Source: Polytrichum commune
Lineage: Eukaryota > Streptophyta > Polytrichopsida > Polytrichales > Polytrichaceae
NCBI GenBank assembly: GCA_950295325.1
Contig: OX485804.1
Location: 26,290,001 to 26,354,000 of the forward strand
DNA length: 64,000 bases
Reading direction: 5' to 3'
Shown: one piece after another, positions 37,712 to 49,319 of the stretch
Layout of the letters: every line of letters begins with the position of its first letter
Numbering within the stretch: position 1 is the first letter of the stretch
The notes under the pieces: generated by a model
What the model was told of the DNA's origin: nothing
What the model saw: only the letters and a program-made list of their open reading frames with translations
Database searches by the model: none
Position numbers and translations under genes: made by a program

Positions 37712-38092
37712 GTAGTATAATAAGATAGATAGATAGAAACTCCAACCCCTTTCAAGCAAGGGGTCGGCGTGAATAAAGTGTCCGTTCGTAATGCCAATGA
37801 CCCGATGCCCACTGGACAAGGGGACATTGGGACAAATACTACTCTCCCCTTTCGAGGATGGACACTATAATGACACACTATACAAATTCCTAGCTAGCCA
37901 CTAGTGCCTTGAAGATACCGGACATGGTATCCCCCCAAAGCGCTTTGAGGTACCCATACAACAAGGTCCAAGGACCCCCCACCATAGTTGGGTGGACAAA
38001 GGTGGTGAGCACCACGCCGGCATGGGGAATAGAACCCACAACCTCCTCATTGGGGGTCATGAGCCCTAACCACCAAGCCACGAAATCATATA
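37712..38092 (-). mobile_element. tRNA-derived SINE-like element
   Basis: The minus strand begins with a tRNA-like head: TGGCTTGGTGGTTAGGGC matches an A box and GGTTCTATTCC a B box of the RNA polymerase III promoter, spaced about 35 nt apart. A non-tRNA body follows, and the element ends near 37715 in a short (TATC)n tail, typical of plant SINEs. No target duplication was confirmed. Confidence 0.6.
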
Positions 38093-38504
38093 TCAAGATT
38101 GCATATTGTTGAGATGACACTATGTATTGCATTGAGCACATATAAGTTTAAGATGTAATAAGAGACGAGAGTTACATTATGTTGTTCATGAACACAACAA
38201 TAAGGAATGGTAGCTTGAATGATTGGGTACTATTTCAATATCTCATATGGTATACATAATGAAGGTAAATGCCTATGTGTAAAGTTTCACTCAAAGGTGT
38301 GCATTGTGCATTTATAAAATATATTGAATGTTTAAGAGTATGTCAAGATCAATTTTGTGACATTTTAAGAATCTCTCAGACATTATATTCTTTAAGAACA
38401 AACATTTGGACATTGTAACTCCTTTTTCCGAGGCCCTTTGTATTTACATGGACTCACAACTAGTTAAATATTATTCACTACAATGAATACCCCAATCAGT
38501 GCGT

Positions 38505-38672
38505 GTTACTATTCAGAGTTACGCAATGCAACAACTATATAATGAGAATGTGATATTTCACCCAACAAAAGTCATTTGTGTTCTATTATGTCCAAACAAC
38601 CTATTGAACTTTGTTGGTAAAATTGAACTTGTGAGTAGAATGTTATGGTGCTTGTGTAACTTTGAATAGTAT
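38505..38672. mobile_element. MITE, about 168 bp, copy 2 (inverted relative to 1170-1339)
   Basis: It begins GTTACTATTCAGAGTTACGC and ends GTAACTTTGAATAGTA. It matches the copy at 1170 when reverse-complemented. Confidence 0.6.
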
Positions 38673-38679
38673 TGGAATA

Positions 38680-41300
38680 ATCAATGGAGTTGCAAATGGA
38701 TGGAGAGCACATAGGTGATTAAGAAAGAATAGCTTCCTATGGAGTATTTTATCTTATTTATTTCATAGACGTATTTACATAAGCCATCTATTGCCGCCCC
38801 AAAAACATTGAACGAAAACCATGTCACTCATTTCCCGTCCAACCTTCCAAAACTTCAACAAATTATTCTTGTACGAACTTTTAGGGGTTGGCTTTTGACA
38901 CATGTCAATTGCATGTTAAGCGTCCACTTCACACGAAGTACGATCCACTCACACTTTTTTGGGCACTCATGCAATCTTTCAATCTTGAGAAGTCGTTGAG
39001 GAAAGGACATGTATCTACTAAATTTTGATTGATTCATGTTGGTGCCTATCATGGGTGTGGTTCTTCTTAGCATATATATATATATATGCTAGTTACATGT
39101 TTTGTGTTCTATAATGTGCATAGTACAGTGATTAAACCTATTACCACCCAAACTTTGATGAATTAAAGTCTTGAAAAACCATGAACTTCTAAATGTTTGA
39201 GGATTGTAAGTACGGATGCCTTACTTGTTTAGACCAAATTTGTATACTTTTTCTTACAAGTGACATATTTTTGGTTTTTTTTAAATCAATGCATTTATTG
39301 GAACACTTGAGGTAATTGACCATCTGGTTAGTTTTTCGTCAAGTACAAATATGATTTCATGGCTGGGAATTGAGCTGCCAACCACTCCGTGCGGTTTGGG
39401 TATCTCTCCACTATCTTCCAGTAGTTTAGGGTCATCTCGGACCCCGAGTGACACATGTTGCAAAGCCCATAATCATGCTTTGTATATGCATGCACACAAA
39501 GTGTGTTTGACAACTTGGGATTCAAATACAATTGTGAAAAACCTACCCTTATATGTTGGTGGTTGATTCATATGCAATTAATCTCAACATAGTAATTTAT
39601 TGTCTTTGATGCTAGTTTTGTGATCAACTCGGCTACAATAAAAATGATTTATTGAAGTACTAGCATTTCCACCTTCATTTGAGGTCCACTTTACACTAGA
39701 GCTCGAAGGGCCTTGATATGTGAAATTGATATTTAAGTAAAACGGGACTAAGTCCAAGTCCCTAACTATAACATGTTGAGTTACATCATAGGATCATACG
39801 ATAAAATTATACGGTAAGGTCCTTTGATAGAATGAGCATAGTTGATTATGATAGTATTATAGTTATTGTAGTTGTTTTGATTATGTTTTACATTGTTCAA
39901 CATTTATTTATAGACTTAACATAAAAAATGAGTAGATATATGATTTCCCCATCATATCTTGATAGCATAACATCGAAGTTATTACTAGAGATTCACATAT
40001 CTCCCATAAAAATTTGGTATATCAAAGTGTATTCACAGATCCACTCATAGATGTCAACCAACCAAAAAGTTTGTTTCTTAAAAGTCTAAATTCACTTAGA
40101 CAATTCATTTTTATATACAAATTATGTGATTGGTCAAGAAGTGGGGATGGTCCAAGTTCACTTTACACTAGATCATGAGGGCCTAAGGGCCAAAACAATT
40201 AGAATGGATGAGAAATCTACATGGCATCAAGTGGATAATGTTCCATGGTCTATCACATTTTCGGTTAACTTAGGTGCATCAAAAGTGGTGGGTTTAACGC
40301 AAAACTAGGGTTGTGGCAAACATTTCAATTGCTATAGGCTACTAGAGTTATGATAATGCCATGGTGGGGTTGTGGATTACATACTATTTTGGATTGTTCA
40401 TAAAATATATTGCGGTCTCTCAACATGGGTTACTTTTCACTTTACACCTAACTTGCGACCCTACCGATTGGAAAACCATTTTCCATAGTTTGGCCTTTGG
40501 ATGATTTCAAAGGCCCTTAGATTTGTCACAAACACTTGGTTTGTGTGTAGAGTGGCCCTTACATGGTTGTCATGAATCCACAGCCATTTGATGCTAGCAT
40601 GCAAATTGGGTGTAAGAATAAGAACTCCGGTCTCCACAGGAGGCAAAGTGAATAAGATATATGTTCGTAAAAAAGATGACGACGACAAGTGCATTACCTC
40701 GTTGTGCATTATGTACTTGTCGTCGTCGTCCTTTTTAAGGGGGCACAATTGAAAATTAAATTGCAAGAAAGAAACCAAAATACAACCAACACGGGCGAAC
40801 CAGTGGAACTTGTCTCCATCATCAAGCATGTGGAATCGTAGCTCTAATTACCTAATGCTAAACTCTCAATCATCTAAGCACATGCAAATTGGTATCCTCA
40901 CAAATCATTCATTACATATGGTAACTACGACACATGTAAAGCACACGAGCATATTCATTTACATTGTTGAATTCCCTAAACTATTGTTGGGTCTTGTTGG
41001 TAACTCAAAGACGATTTGAAAGCATTTTGGAATGTAGTTTTTTACACCATGTATGAATTTTCAAAGTATTGATCATAAGTTTGTCAAAAATTGACCATAT
41101 GCTCATTGTAGGCAAGAGTCTACAAAAGTTACTTTTGGGTAAGGAGAGAGAGAGACAAAGATAGTCAATGCCAACAAGGGAGGGATTGGCACAAATAAGG
41201 GGCGCTTCACCCTTGCTCATAACCGCAAACTTCGTGTATAATATTTGACAATGTTGATCCTCTAAGGTAGCTGACCTCCACCCCATTTTTGCAACTTAGC
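38680..41300. other. AT-rich spacer with a short hairpin
   Basis: No supported gene. Short frames only (for example 40461-40829 on the minus strand). A small (TA)n run is near 39070. A 22-bp stem hairpin at 40669-40736 is listed separately. Confidence 0.4.
40669..40736. repeat. Hairpin-forming inverted repeat
   Basis: Arms 40669-40690 and 40715-40736 are inverted copies with two mismatches, separated by a 24-nt loop. The arms are GAC/GTC-rich with A/T ends. Confidence 0.8.
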
Positions 41301-41307
41301 CAACTTA

Positions 41308-41805
41308 GGGCCACTTCACACACAAGCGAAGAGCTATAACCATGAAATTGTGAGAGCCCAAAAGAAAGTGTCCAGAGGCCGTCACAAGACACCTCCAAAA
41401 TCATGTAGTGTAGTCACGAATCCTCAAGTGTAGTGTGAAGTCATATGTGACCAAGTTCTCAACTATTTCAATGAATATATGTTCATGCAAGTCCTCACAC
41501 ATGATAAAATAGAATAAATCAACAGTTGTGAGCGTTTGGAGTGTCATGGTCTCCCGGGTTTGTGCTAGACCTACCTCCAAGAGGTGGTTTTTTAAAATAA
41601 TCCAAGTGACCATGAAACATGATCCATTTGATGCCATGTAGGAATCCATGTAGACTTTACATCCATCTTGCATTCACGTACTTTGTTGGTCCCTCAAGCG
41701 TAGTGTGAAGCGAACTTGGACCGGCTCCACCTTCTCCACCAATGAGAGTGCTTGTGGTCACGGGCTCTCAGTCTCATGTGTGAAGCAGAGTTCGGGAAGT
41801 TTTTG
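41308..41805. mobile_element. Harbinger-like MITE, about 500 bp, degraded at one end
   Basis: The left end GGGCCACTTCACACACAAG is preceded by TTA. The whole stretch is an inverted relative of 55432-55940; both can be read as a 90-codon frame starting MQDGCKVYM (minus strand at 41673 here, plus strand at 55566 there). Such a frame in two MITE copies need not be coding. Confidence 0.55.
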
Positions 41806-42964
41806 AAGCCTTAGTGGCTAATTGCCGGTAGGTGCTATGAAGGATCGGATTTTTTCCAATTTACATCGGCAAGAGCCAAGAGCCGGTCTTTTGTAAAATC
41901 AATCAGCCAATTGCCCATATTTTCATATTTTCATTGGCCAATATCCGATTAAATGTAATTCATATCGGCACTAATTGTTTAAAAAATGTACGAAAAGTTA
42001 TTAGAAATCATTTCTTAGTACAAAATATTGAATAAGTGAAAAGAAAGGCATGTTCAAAACTTTAAATTTGAAGAGTTAATATCCTTGGCAGGAATTGAAC
42101 CTAGCAATGCCTTCACCGCTTGAAGGCCAAGGGTCCCCCAATTCTTCATAGAAGCAATTGGATTTGGTCATGGAAAGGTTGCATAATTCAAAAAGTTTAA
42201 AGTTTAGGGTACTTCCTCAAGTGCATCATCAATGCTCTGGATTGCTATACAAATAGAAAAACTTAGCAGCATCCTTCCAAAGATCTAGAGCATTTGTTAG
42301 AATGTCATCAAAATCATTGTCTGGGCCTTCTATAGCAACACACATCATACTTTCTAAGTTAGATGTAGACATTCGATTATGAAGTTTCTGTTTAATAGTA
42401 TTTTGAACAAAAAATGGCCTTTCACATGTTGCAGTACTCACACATTGGCACTTACCAATCTCAGTAAGAATCAGAAGGTTAGAATACTTCATTTTCAAAG
42501 ATGGAGACCAAGAAATTGATGTCCATACATCTACAAAAGTAAGATCCATCCATTATGTACTTCCTTGTATCTTGAAAGCAAAAAACTCTTGCTTGCACAG
42601 TGTTGCATTCACCAACGGCAGAAGGACTTGAACTCCTTGCATTTTTTGTACACCGTATTGCTACAACAACCTATCCAACTCCACAACACCCCAAGAAGCC
42701 AAACCTACTTGTCTACGAGGCATGTGTAAAGGATTAAGTATTTGAGATTTGAATACTTCTTCCGGCTAAAATCCAGTAGCTCACAAGAAGAATTGGCTAC
42801 ATTTCCGGGACATTTTCTGGTCCATCAACTAATTGCCGGAGGATTGAAATTACAATCGGATTGCCATCCGATGGTTGGAAATTTGGACCGGCCATGAGGG
42901 GAAATCCATCGGCTGATAATGAACTAGCCGTCGGTTTTCCCCGACCATTGGTGTGAAGTGGCCC
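41806..42964. mobile_element. Transposon relic with GGGCC-CTTCACAC type right end
   Basis: The right end GGTGTGAAGTGGCCC is followed by TTA, matching the TTA before 41308. The block may be one 1.66-kb element with 41308-41805 or two abutting ones. A hAT-like protein fragment lies inside. Confidence 0.4.
42229..42549 (-). pseudogene. hAT-type transposase, C-terminal dimerisation domain fragment
   Basis: The 106-codon frame contains SNLLILTEIGKCQCVSTATC followed by ERPFFVQNTIKQKLHNRM and then a leucine-rich helix and IEGP. This matches the C-terminal dimerisation region of hAT transposases and related domesticated proteins (conserved S-T-x-x-E-R-x-F, N-x-I-K, N-R). No N-terminal zinc finger or catalytic core is seen nearby. 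It is an isolated fragment. Confidence 0.65.
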
Positions 42965-42969
42965 TTATT

Positions 42970-43915
42970 TATGTGCAACACAATATCAATCTCTAATCAT
43001 TGTTCAACATGTGATGGTCAAATGCATATTTAAGTCATCTGAGTTGACAACTACATTTAGATTGCAAGCATAATTAGGTGCCGCAATTATTGATTACGGG
43101 AATCAAGCATTTTTTGGTTTTGTAACCAACTGATGATTGGTAATAGGGTAGCCTATATCACGAGTTTAGGTTAGAGAGAATATCCACTTAATTTTTTATA
43201 GTAATTTAGTGATTCATAGTAATTCATAGTAATCTATGAAAAATATTGTGCATATGAATTTCACTTATTTTTATTTCTCTATATGAAGACATTTTCATTG
43301 ATCATATCTAAACCACATATATTCTAAATTTCTTAGTTGGTTGGGATTAGATCAACTACTTTAAGTCATGTGTCACATTATGTACTTGTACTTGCATTGC
43401 GAATACGTTGAGAAATTTGATGGTTAGAAGTAAATGCATGTGAACATTATGTACTTGTACTTGCATTGCGAATACGTTGAGAAAGTTGATGGTTAGAAGT
43501 AAATGCATGTGATCAATTGCTTGCATGTTGGATTAAAGCTAATATGTTAAAGTTGAGCTTGAAGGTTGTAACAAATACATTGTTTAATTTTTTTCCTATT
43601 GCACGATTGGTATGCGAATGTGTAAAAAAAGTATATATATATATATATTTTGGTGATATGCTTTTGAACCAATGTAATTTTCATGGGTGAAGAGCCAACC
43701 TATTTGCGAGGGTCAACCTAATTGCACATGCCACATGCCACTCTAGTATTTAGGGGCTAAGCCATACCCAATCAAAGTTAAGGTGAGCAAGTGAGCAAAT
43801 GCACGCTAACTCAATGTACCGTATTTGAAGTGTGAATAATTATGGTGTGAATTTAAAGCAACGGCCACGTCCTAGCAATGTACTTGAAGAGTCTTGTATT
43901 CAATTGGATGAGGAG
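42970..43915. other. AT-rich spacer left of the MULE
   Basis: No gene seen. It contains a 69-bp tandem duplication (43375-43512) and a short TA run near 43632. Confidence 0.45.
43375..43512. repeat. 69-bp tandem duplication
   Basis: ACATTATGTACTTGTACTTG begins nearly identical copies at 43375 and 43444. Confidence 0.9.
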
Positions 43916-43924
43916 TAGGATCTA
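43916..43924. repeat. Left target-site duplication of the MULE
   Basis: TAGGATCTA, identical to 55354-55362. Nine bp is the usual Mutator-superfamily length. Confidence 0.9.
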
Positions 43925-44470
43925 CCCTAACATTACCAAACCCAATAGAGTTGAATGCGGCGCACACATCGAGGCCTGTCAGAGCCTCTACAGAGCAGCA
44001 GACCCTTGACCCCCGGGACCCGCCCCCGCCCGCAACCGGTCCCCTGCCGCCCCGGGCCAGAGTGCCTCGCTGGACATGCCAGCCTGTCCGTTGAGGCGCC
44101 GAGGACGAGGTGGACCGCCACGTTGTCCGCCTGTGGGTCCCGATCATCCACGGATGCGTCGTCCTCGCCAATGGGACGTGTCATGCATGCGGATGGCATG
44201 CTCGGGGTCTTGTTACGGGTACATCCCATCTGCCTCTACCATACCATCCCATGGAGACCATGGGCGGCATCCACCCATCGAGGTGAGGCCTTTTGAAATA
44301 TGTATTTAAACCGCCTCGTAAAGTGACGCCCCTCTTTCTTTGTAACCTGCATGGGCGGCATCCACCCATCGAGGTGAGGCGTTTTGAAATATGTATTTAA
44401 ACCGCCTCCTAAAGCGACGCCTCTCTTTCTTGTAACCTGCACGCTTCGGAGGTCTGCCGCCTCCAGCAGC
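43925..44470 (+). repeat. Left terminal inverted repeat of the MULE
   Basis: GC-rich, ending at CTCCAGCAGC. It contains two copies of a 90-bp module (44260-44350 and 44351-44440), whereas the right TIR has one. Removing one copy gives exactly the right-arm length. Confidence 0.9.
44394..44401 (+). promoter_or_regulatory. TATA-like box in the left TIR
   Basis: TATTTAAA directs inward transcription toward the transposase gene. The same box is present in the upstream 90-bp module (about 44304) and, mirrored, in the right TIR at 54968-54975. Promoters inside TIRs are usual for MuDR-type elements; activity here is inferred. Confidence 0.5.
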
Positions 44471-44599
44471 ACAACATTGCGATCCCAACATCGATGCAGG
44501 GACAGGATTACAAGCAGGATTAGCCATCTTGGACTATTGCCGCACTACAGTGTCTTGCAGGGATTGATGGGAATCAAAGAATGATGCGCCAATCTGTGG

Positions 44600-44960
44600 C
44601 TTCGGTTTTCAAATTTCTTTGCAACATTCTATTCAACCTTCCCTCCTCATCAACTGTAACCTAATTATTAGGTGCACTACACTCTCCTCCACTCTAGCGT
44701 GGGTTTAGAGCAATGATTTGCTAGAGTGGGGCTTCATTGTTCATATTTGTTTGCAACAGTCCATTCAACCGGACCTCCTGATTCATTGTTACCTAATCAA
44801 TAGCTGCACTACAATGTTCTTCGCTTCCTGATGGATCTAGAGCAATGATTTGCTAGAGTGGGGCTACATTTTCCATTTTTCTTTGCAACAGACCAACTGC
44901 ACCTTCCCTCCTCATTCATGCCACCTAAACACTAGCTGTCCCACAGTGTCCTTCACTCCC
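44600..44960 (+). repeat. Left subterminal repeats of the MULE, three units of about 125 bp
   Basis: Each unit holds TTTGCAACA(G/T)(T/A)C(C/T)A followed by an ACCTTCCCTCCT-like block and then GTTACCTAAT. The units match, inverted, the array on the right side at 53.19-54.70 kb. Confidence 0.8.
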
Positions 44961-45069
44961 TGGTGGCGTTTTTCACACATAATTCCGGATCTGGGTTCAA
45001 GCATCGATTTTCTTTCAACTCCTGTACTGGTACCGGGCAGGTCTCTTCCATAGAGGTATATAGACCTAA

Positions 45070-47769
45070 ATGGGTGACTGTGTCAATGACGGCGTTGTTG
45101 AGTCATGTGGTGCATTGCATACCGACGCACAACTTCTTCCAGGTGAACATGTAGGTTTTGAACATGCAAATCGTATGTCCCGTGCCGTAGAGCCTTCCTA
45201 CGACTCCACATACCTGGAGGTACACAAGGCGGACTTTGAGCGGCTCCGCGGTTTAGTCCAGACACCTGAACCAGGCAGTTTCATGCACAAGGATCTCACG
45301 TGGGCTACCCAGATCCGCGCGAAAGGGAGGTGGGACGGTCGCAGGTCTCATGGTCCAGTTTCGGTGGCGTACATACCATGGGTAAGAATACATGATTTCG
45401 TGAAAGGTGAGGAAGCGCGCATTGATGGACCCTGCAAGTTTGTTTGCCAAGGCACTCCGTCGAATCAACGGGGGAAACTCACGTTCCCCCGTTGGAACAG
45501 CTACTCTACCGTCATGAGGTGTGTTTGTAACATGTATTTTGAATTCCATTGTGCAAGTTTTCATGTTACAGAACTACATCTTATATGTTCCCATATAAAT
45601 CTGACTTATGTTGTTCACTCCATGCCCGACTACCAGGTATCATTGTCAGTATGGGCCAAATGACAATGCCTCGCACATACCAGAGGTTACAAAGGACATG
45701 TTACAGAAGAAACGAAAGCTCGACGTGAAGGGCAAATATGTTCCAAACGGGAAAGGCCACACAGGACCACGCACATCAGCCAGGATGCGTGGATCAGGAC
45801 AACGAAGGGGGTGCCAGTGTAGATTTGTGGTGAAACAATTGTACCTGCAGCCCTTAATTGCAGAAATAACATACCATGAAATGAAGCATGTTAACCTGAA
45901 TGGGATATTCTGCCATGGGTCCACAAAGATTGGCCATAAGAGTAGATTCTCATGCCATCTCTCAGTGCAAGTACGGGAATTCATCATGTGTCATTTGCGG
46001 TTGGGTTTGTCGGTCCCCCAAATAATGGGAAAACACCGAAAACGCTTCATGGAAGCGTGCGAGCAAGGGGAGGAGCTCACCCGAGACCTCTTTATTTCTG
46101 AGCAGGATATCCGTAATGTCGCCGGACATCTCGCAATTGAAATCTACAAACGTGACAACAATGACGCAAAATCTGTACGCATGTGGGTGCAGGAACATCC
46201 CTCTCTCGTGTTCTACGACAAGGAGTCAGGCGTACATGTTCGGGGGGCTATTACACGTGATAATATGCCATTCACAATTGGCATTCAGACGTCTTGGCAA
46301 GAAAAGATGATGCTAAAGCACGGGCACAAAAAAACCGTCTCCATTGACGCCACATTTGCAACTAATGAGAATAAGGTTTGTTTGAACCATACACCCACTG
46401 TCATCATGTTACAGACCATGTCCATGCTAGCAAGTTTGCTGTAACACGCTTGGTTTTTTTCAGAAGTTGAAATCGTAACATGTTGTTTTGTTTCCCCTTG
46501 CAGTTTCCATTGTACACCTTCATGGTGTTTGATGACTGGCTGAATGGAGTGCCTGTGGCGTACATTATTACGTCTAGTTCCAAACAACCTGATCTTGAGC
46601 CATGGATGGAGGCACTTGCGAAAAAATTGACATCCCTACAACATGATTGGGCTCCGAATGCATTCATTACGGATTGTGCGCATGCTGAGATTGGTGGATT
46701 GCAATCCGTGTGGCCTGGAGTTAGAGTTTTCTTGTGCCTCTGGCATGTTCGTCGTGCATGGTTGAAGCAAGCGATAGGGAAAATCAAAGACCATGCTATA
46801 CGGGCTGGTGTGCTCAAGGGTTTAGGTCGTATTATGTACGACACGAAGTGCCCCCAAGGAGATGGAATGGGGCCTTGGGCCATTCGGCAATTGAATGCTC
46901 TTAGAGATAGCTTCCCCATTGTGAGCAATTTCTGGGCTTATTTTGACAGACAATGGGCAGACAAGACTCATATGTGGGTTGTTGGCCATCGTAACTTGCC
47001 ATATGCTGGTCAGGACACAAATGCGGCAATTGAGAGCTACCACTCAAACCTCAAAGCCACATTGCGTGCATCAAAAGGTAGAGCACATGGACGTCGCTTG
47101 GATTGGGTCATATACGAGTTGACAGAGGAAATTCTCTCCCACTACTGGTACCAGGCAATGAGGAAACAACATGGGTTTGTCCCAAACTTGAAACAAGAGC
47201 AATTTGTTATCAACGCAGTGCTGAAAGCTAGGGAAATCCCTGACAATTGTGTCACCCTCCCTATTGCAACCGACGGTCCAGCATTGGTAACGTCCATGAA
47301 CAACGCAACCAAGTTATACTCTGTGTATAGCCCGGAGTGCGAATGGGGTTGTTGCGATTGTGTGTGGGCACTTAAGGGCAACATATGCAAACATCAGATA
47401 AAAGTCCTCATGATACTCCATCCCGAACTTGCTGAAGGAACAATCACACGTTACTGCGGGTCCCTTTCAGGCACATGTGAGGGAGGTCGCGCGAACATGT
47501 TGGATCCGGTCGTACATTTCCCAGGGGAATGTGAGGATACAGGACCAACTTCCACTTCCGCAACCGGTCTGCAAGTTACTGTTGGCGAACGCATGACCCC
47601 ATGTGGGGAGGACATGGAAACCACTGTCCGTAACCTTGCTACCGAATTCATGGATGCTGCCAGGGGGGATACTTTCTTGCTAGAACATCTCCTGGCTGAC
47701 TTCCACATCGTGCGGGGGAAACAACAAACACTATTGGCTCAAATGAAACATGGCTTGGTGGAGCCATGA
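45070..47769 (+). CDS. MULE transposase, 817 aa, three exons
   Basis: Exons are 45070-45518, 45637-46375 and 46504-47769. Introns of 118 and 128 bp have GT-AG ends and the frame closes. The N-terminal part has a Cys/His cluster (GCQCRF ... ITYHEMKH) like the zinc-binding heads of MULE/FAR1-type proteins. The DDE core is complete: Asp about 387 in SIDATFAT, Asp about 453 in FITDCAHAEI, and Glu about 573 in NAAIESYHSNLK. The C/H motif CLWHVRRAW sits between the second Asp and the Glu, as in the family. A SWIM zinc finger follows (CDC ... CKH at about 680-693). The tail of about 120 residues is unlike anything I know. Length fits autonomous MULE transposases. The N-terminal start is the least certain point. 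Confidence 0.9.
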
Positions 47770-47941
47770 CAAGTGGAACTACATTTCAGCCCCAACGACG
47801 ATGGCAGCAACATGTCTCTGAAGCGGAGGAAGGACTTTCTGGAACGTCAGAGGTAGACATGCTGTGTAACATGAACATGTTACAGAGGAGGCGCATATTT
47901 AGGGTTTTGGCACATGTGTTAGGAACTTCCACCTGAGCCCA

Positions 47942-47947
47942 TATAAA
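47942..47947 (+). promoter_or_regulatory. TATA box upstream of the small MULE gene
   Basis: TATAAA lies 91 bp before the ATG at 48038 and 173 bp after the transposase stop. Confidence 0.5.
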
Positions 47948-48037
47948 CGCAGTGACGGTTTCCTCTTCTACACTTCCACCCTATCTTGTTGCCCCGCCTT
48001 ATGTCATTTTGCTTCCAACTACTTCATTCCCTACACC

Positions 48038-48397
48038 ATGGCATCGCTTCACGTAGCACGCATAAGTGCTGCTGTTTGGAAATGGTTCCAAAGGTGCCCC
48101 GATGTCATTGGACCAGTTTTTGACATGTCCAGCGATGAGGAGTTCTACACACCGCCAACAACTCCTCTGCGCCTCGCCGAGGACCAGTCCGTGGCCGAAG
48201 TTCCGGCATCCACTACCCCCAAACTTCTCGTGCATGGGGCACTATCACCAGCGCAGGGCGCCCGACTGAGGCGACGACATGCTCAGGCTGTCCAACAACT
48301 CACCACCCCGCCACCTGCAGTGACGCCTTCCCCACACGGCCCGCTGCTGGCATACCAACGACCAATTAAGGTGTATAGACCAAGTTGGGCTCCTTAG
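48038..48397 (+). CDS. Small MULE-borne protein of unknown function, 119 aa
   Basis: A single open frame with a good start context (CACCATGG) and its own TATA box. It begins MASLHVARISAAVWKWFQRC, a possible amphipathic helix. An acidic/Thr-Pro stretch (SSDEEFYTPPTTPLRLAEDQ) and a basic segment (LRRRHAQ) within a Pro-rich tail follow. No domain was recognised. It lies downstream of the transposase and convergent with the large minus-strand gene, inside the spacer that is densest in CATGTTAC motifs. It could instead be a chance frame, but context and composition favour a gene. Confidence 0.55.
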   Translation: MASLHVARISAAVWKWFQRCPDVIGPVFDMSSDEEFYTPPTTPLRLAEDQSVAEVPASTTPKLLVHGALSPAQGARLRRRHAQAVQQLTTPPPAVTPSPHGPLLAYQRPIKVYRPSWAP

Positions 48398-48399
48398 TT

Positions 48400-49319
48400 T
48401 GAATTTCAGTGACATTGCTATGTTACATTCTGAATGTTTTCAAATGAATGACAGACTTTCCCAGTTTGTGGAAGTTGTTTTGAGTGTTACATTTGTAGCT
48501 AAGGTTACTCTTCAACCGTTTGTATTTTATTATAGCATATACCCTTATTCTCCAACCTCCAGAAGCCTGCCATGTCCACTCAAGTTGTGCATCATTTTTC
48601 AATTCAGAACTGAACTGCACTTGAAGCCGTAACATACTCTGCTCGGCGTGTAATACATTTCAACTGAATTCCATAGCTACTCTTTTTGTTGCTGTGAGAT
48701 CGTATAGCTCCTCCTCCTATGAACCTCTGTATCTATGTAACATTGCCTCTCTGTCTCTCTCTCTCTCGCTAACAAAACTCTTGGACTTGAGTTAGTACAT
48801 GTTACGCGAAATTGAACATTCATGTACATCTTACTTACTTGCGTCCAAGCTATACCGCATGTTACGAGCACCCAGTAATGCATTACTTAACTGCAATTGA
48901 AGACGTAACATACTTTCCACAGGTTACTTCTAGCCGACTGCATGGAAGTAACAAGTTAAAAATTCAACCCTTACTAACCGTGCCACTCAACACGCACCAC
49001 TCGCAACTGAACTTCGCAGTGAAATTACGGGTACAGTAGATGTAGCGTGCAAGAACTGAAAGCAACACACAAGGTCCAGAGTCTGGTCGACTGGGTAGAC
49101 AAGAAGATTGACATTCTATCTCCAGTAAACAATATGGGCCATGTTACACATGTTACACAAAGTACAGATTTGGGGTTTAGGGTGTTTCCCTGCGTATGAA
49201 CTCTATTTTTCCATGTCCTTCTATTGAAGGCCCACCCAATCACTAATTCCCACCAAGTCTATGACTGCACTAACAATTGTCCACACATGTAAAATGTATC
49301 TAAACCTGTAACCTAGCAT
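48400..49319. other. Spacer between the convergent MULE genes, rich in GTTAC motifs
   Basis: No coding frame of note. It has at least ten copies of TGTTAC/GTAACA, four within the longer CATGTTAC. A (CT)n run lies near 48750-48768. Transcription from both sides should end here. Confidence 0.6.

Noticed and set aside
39281-39463. Second SINE-like segment with a possible B box
   Set aside because: No matching A box at the proper distance and no tail.
41308-42964. Calling the whole block a hAT element because of the hAT fragment inside
   Set aside because: No 8-bp target duplication is seen; the flanks fit TTA, and the left 500 bp belongs to a separate MITE type.
43925-43931. CCCTAAC at the MULE ends looks like a plant telomere repeat
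   Set aside because: Only one unit is present and it is explained as the TIR end.
43872-44472. Overlapping frames in the left TIR, repeated in the right TIR at 54969-55415
   Set aside because: They arise from GC-rich inverted repeats, occur on both strands and match no protein; long frames are expected by composition.
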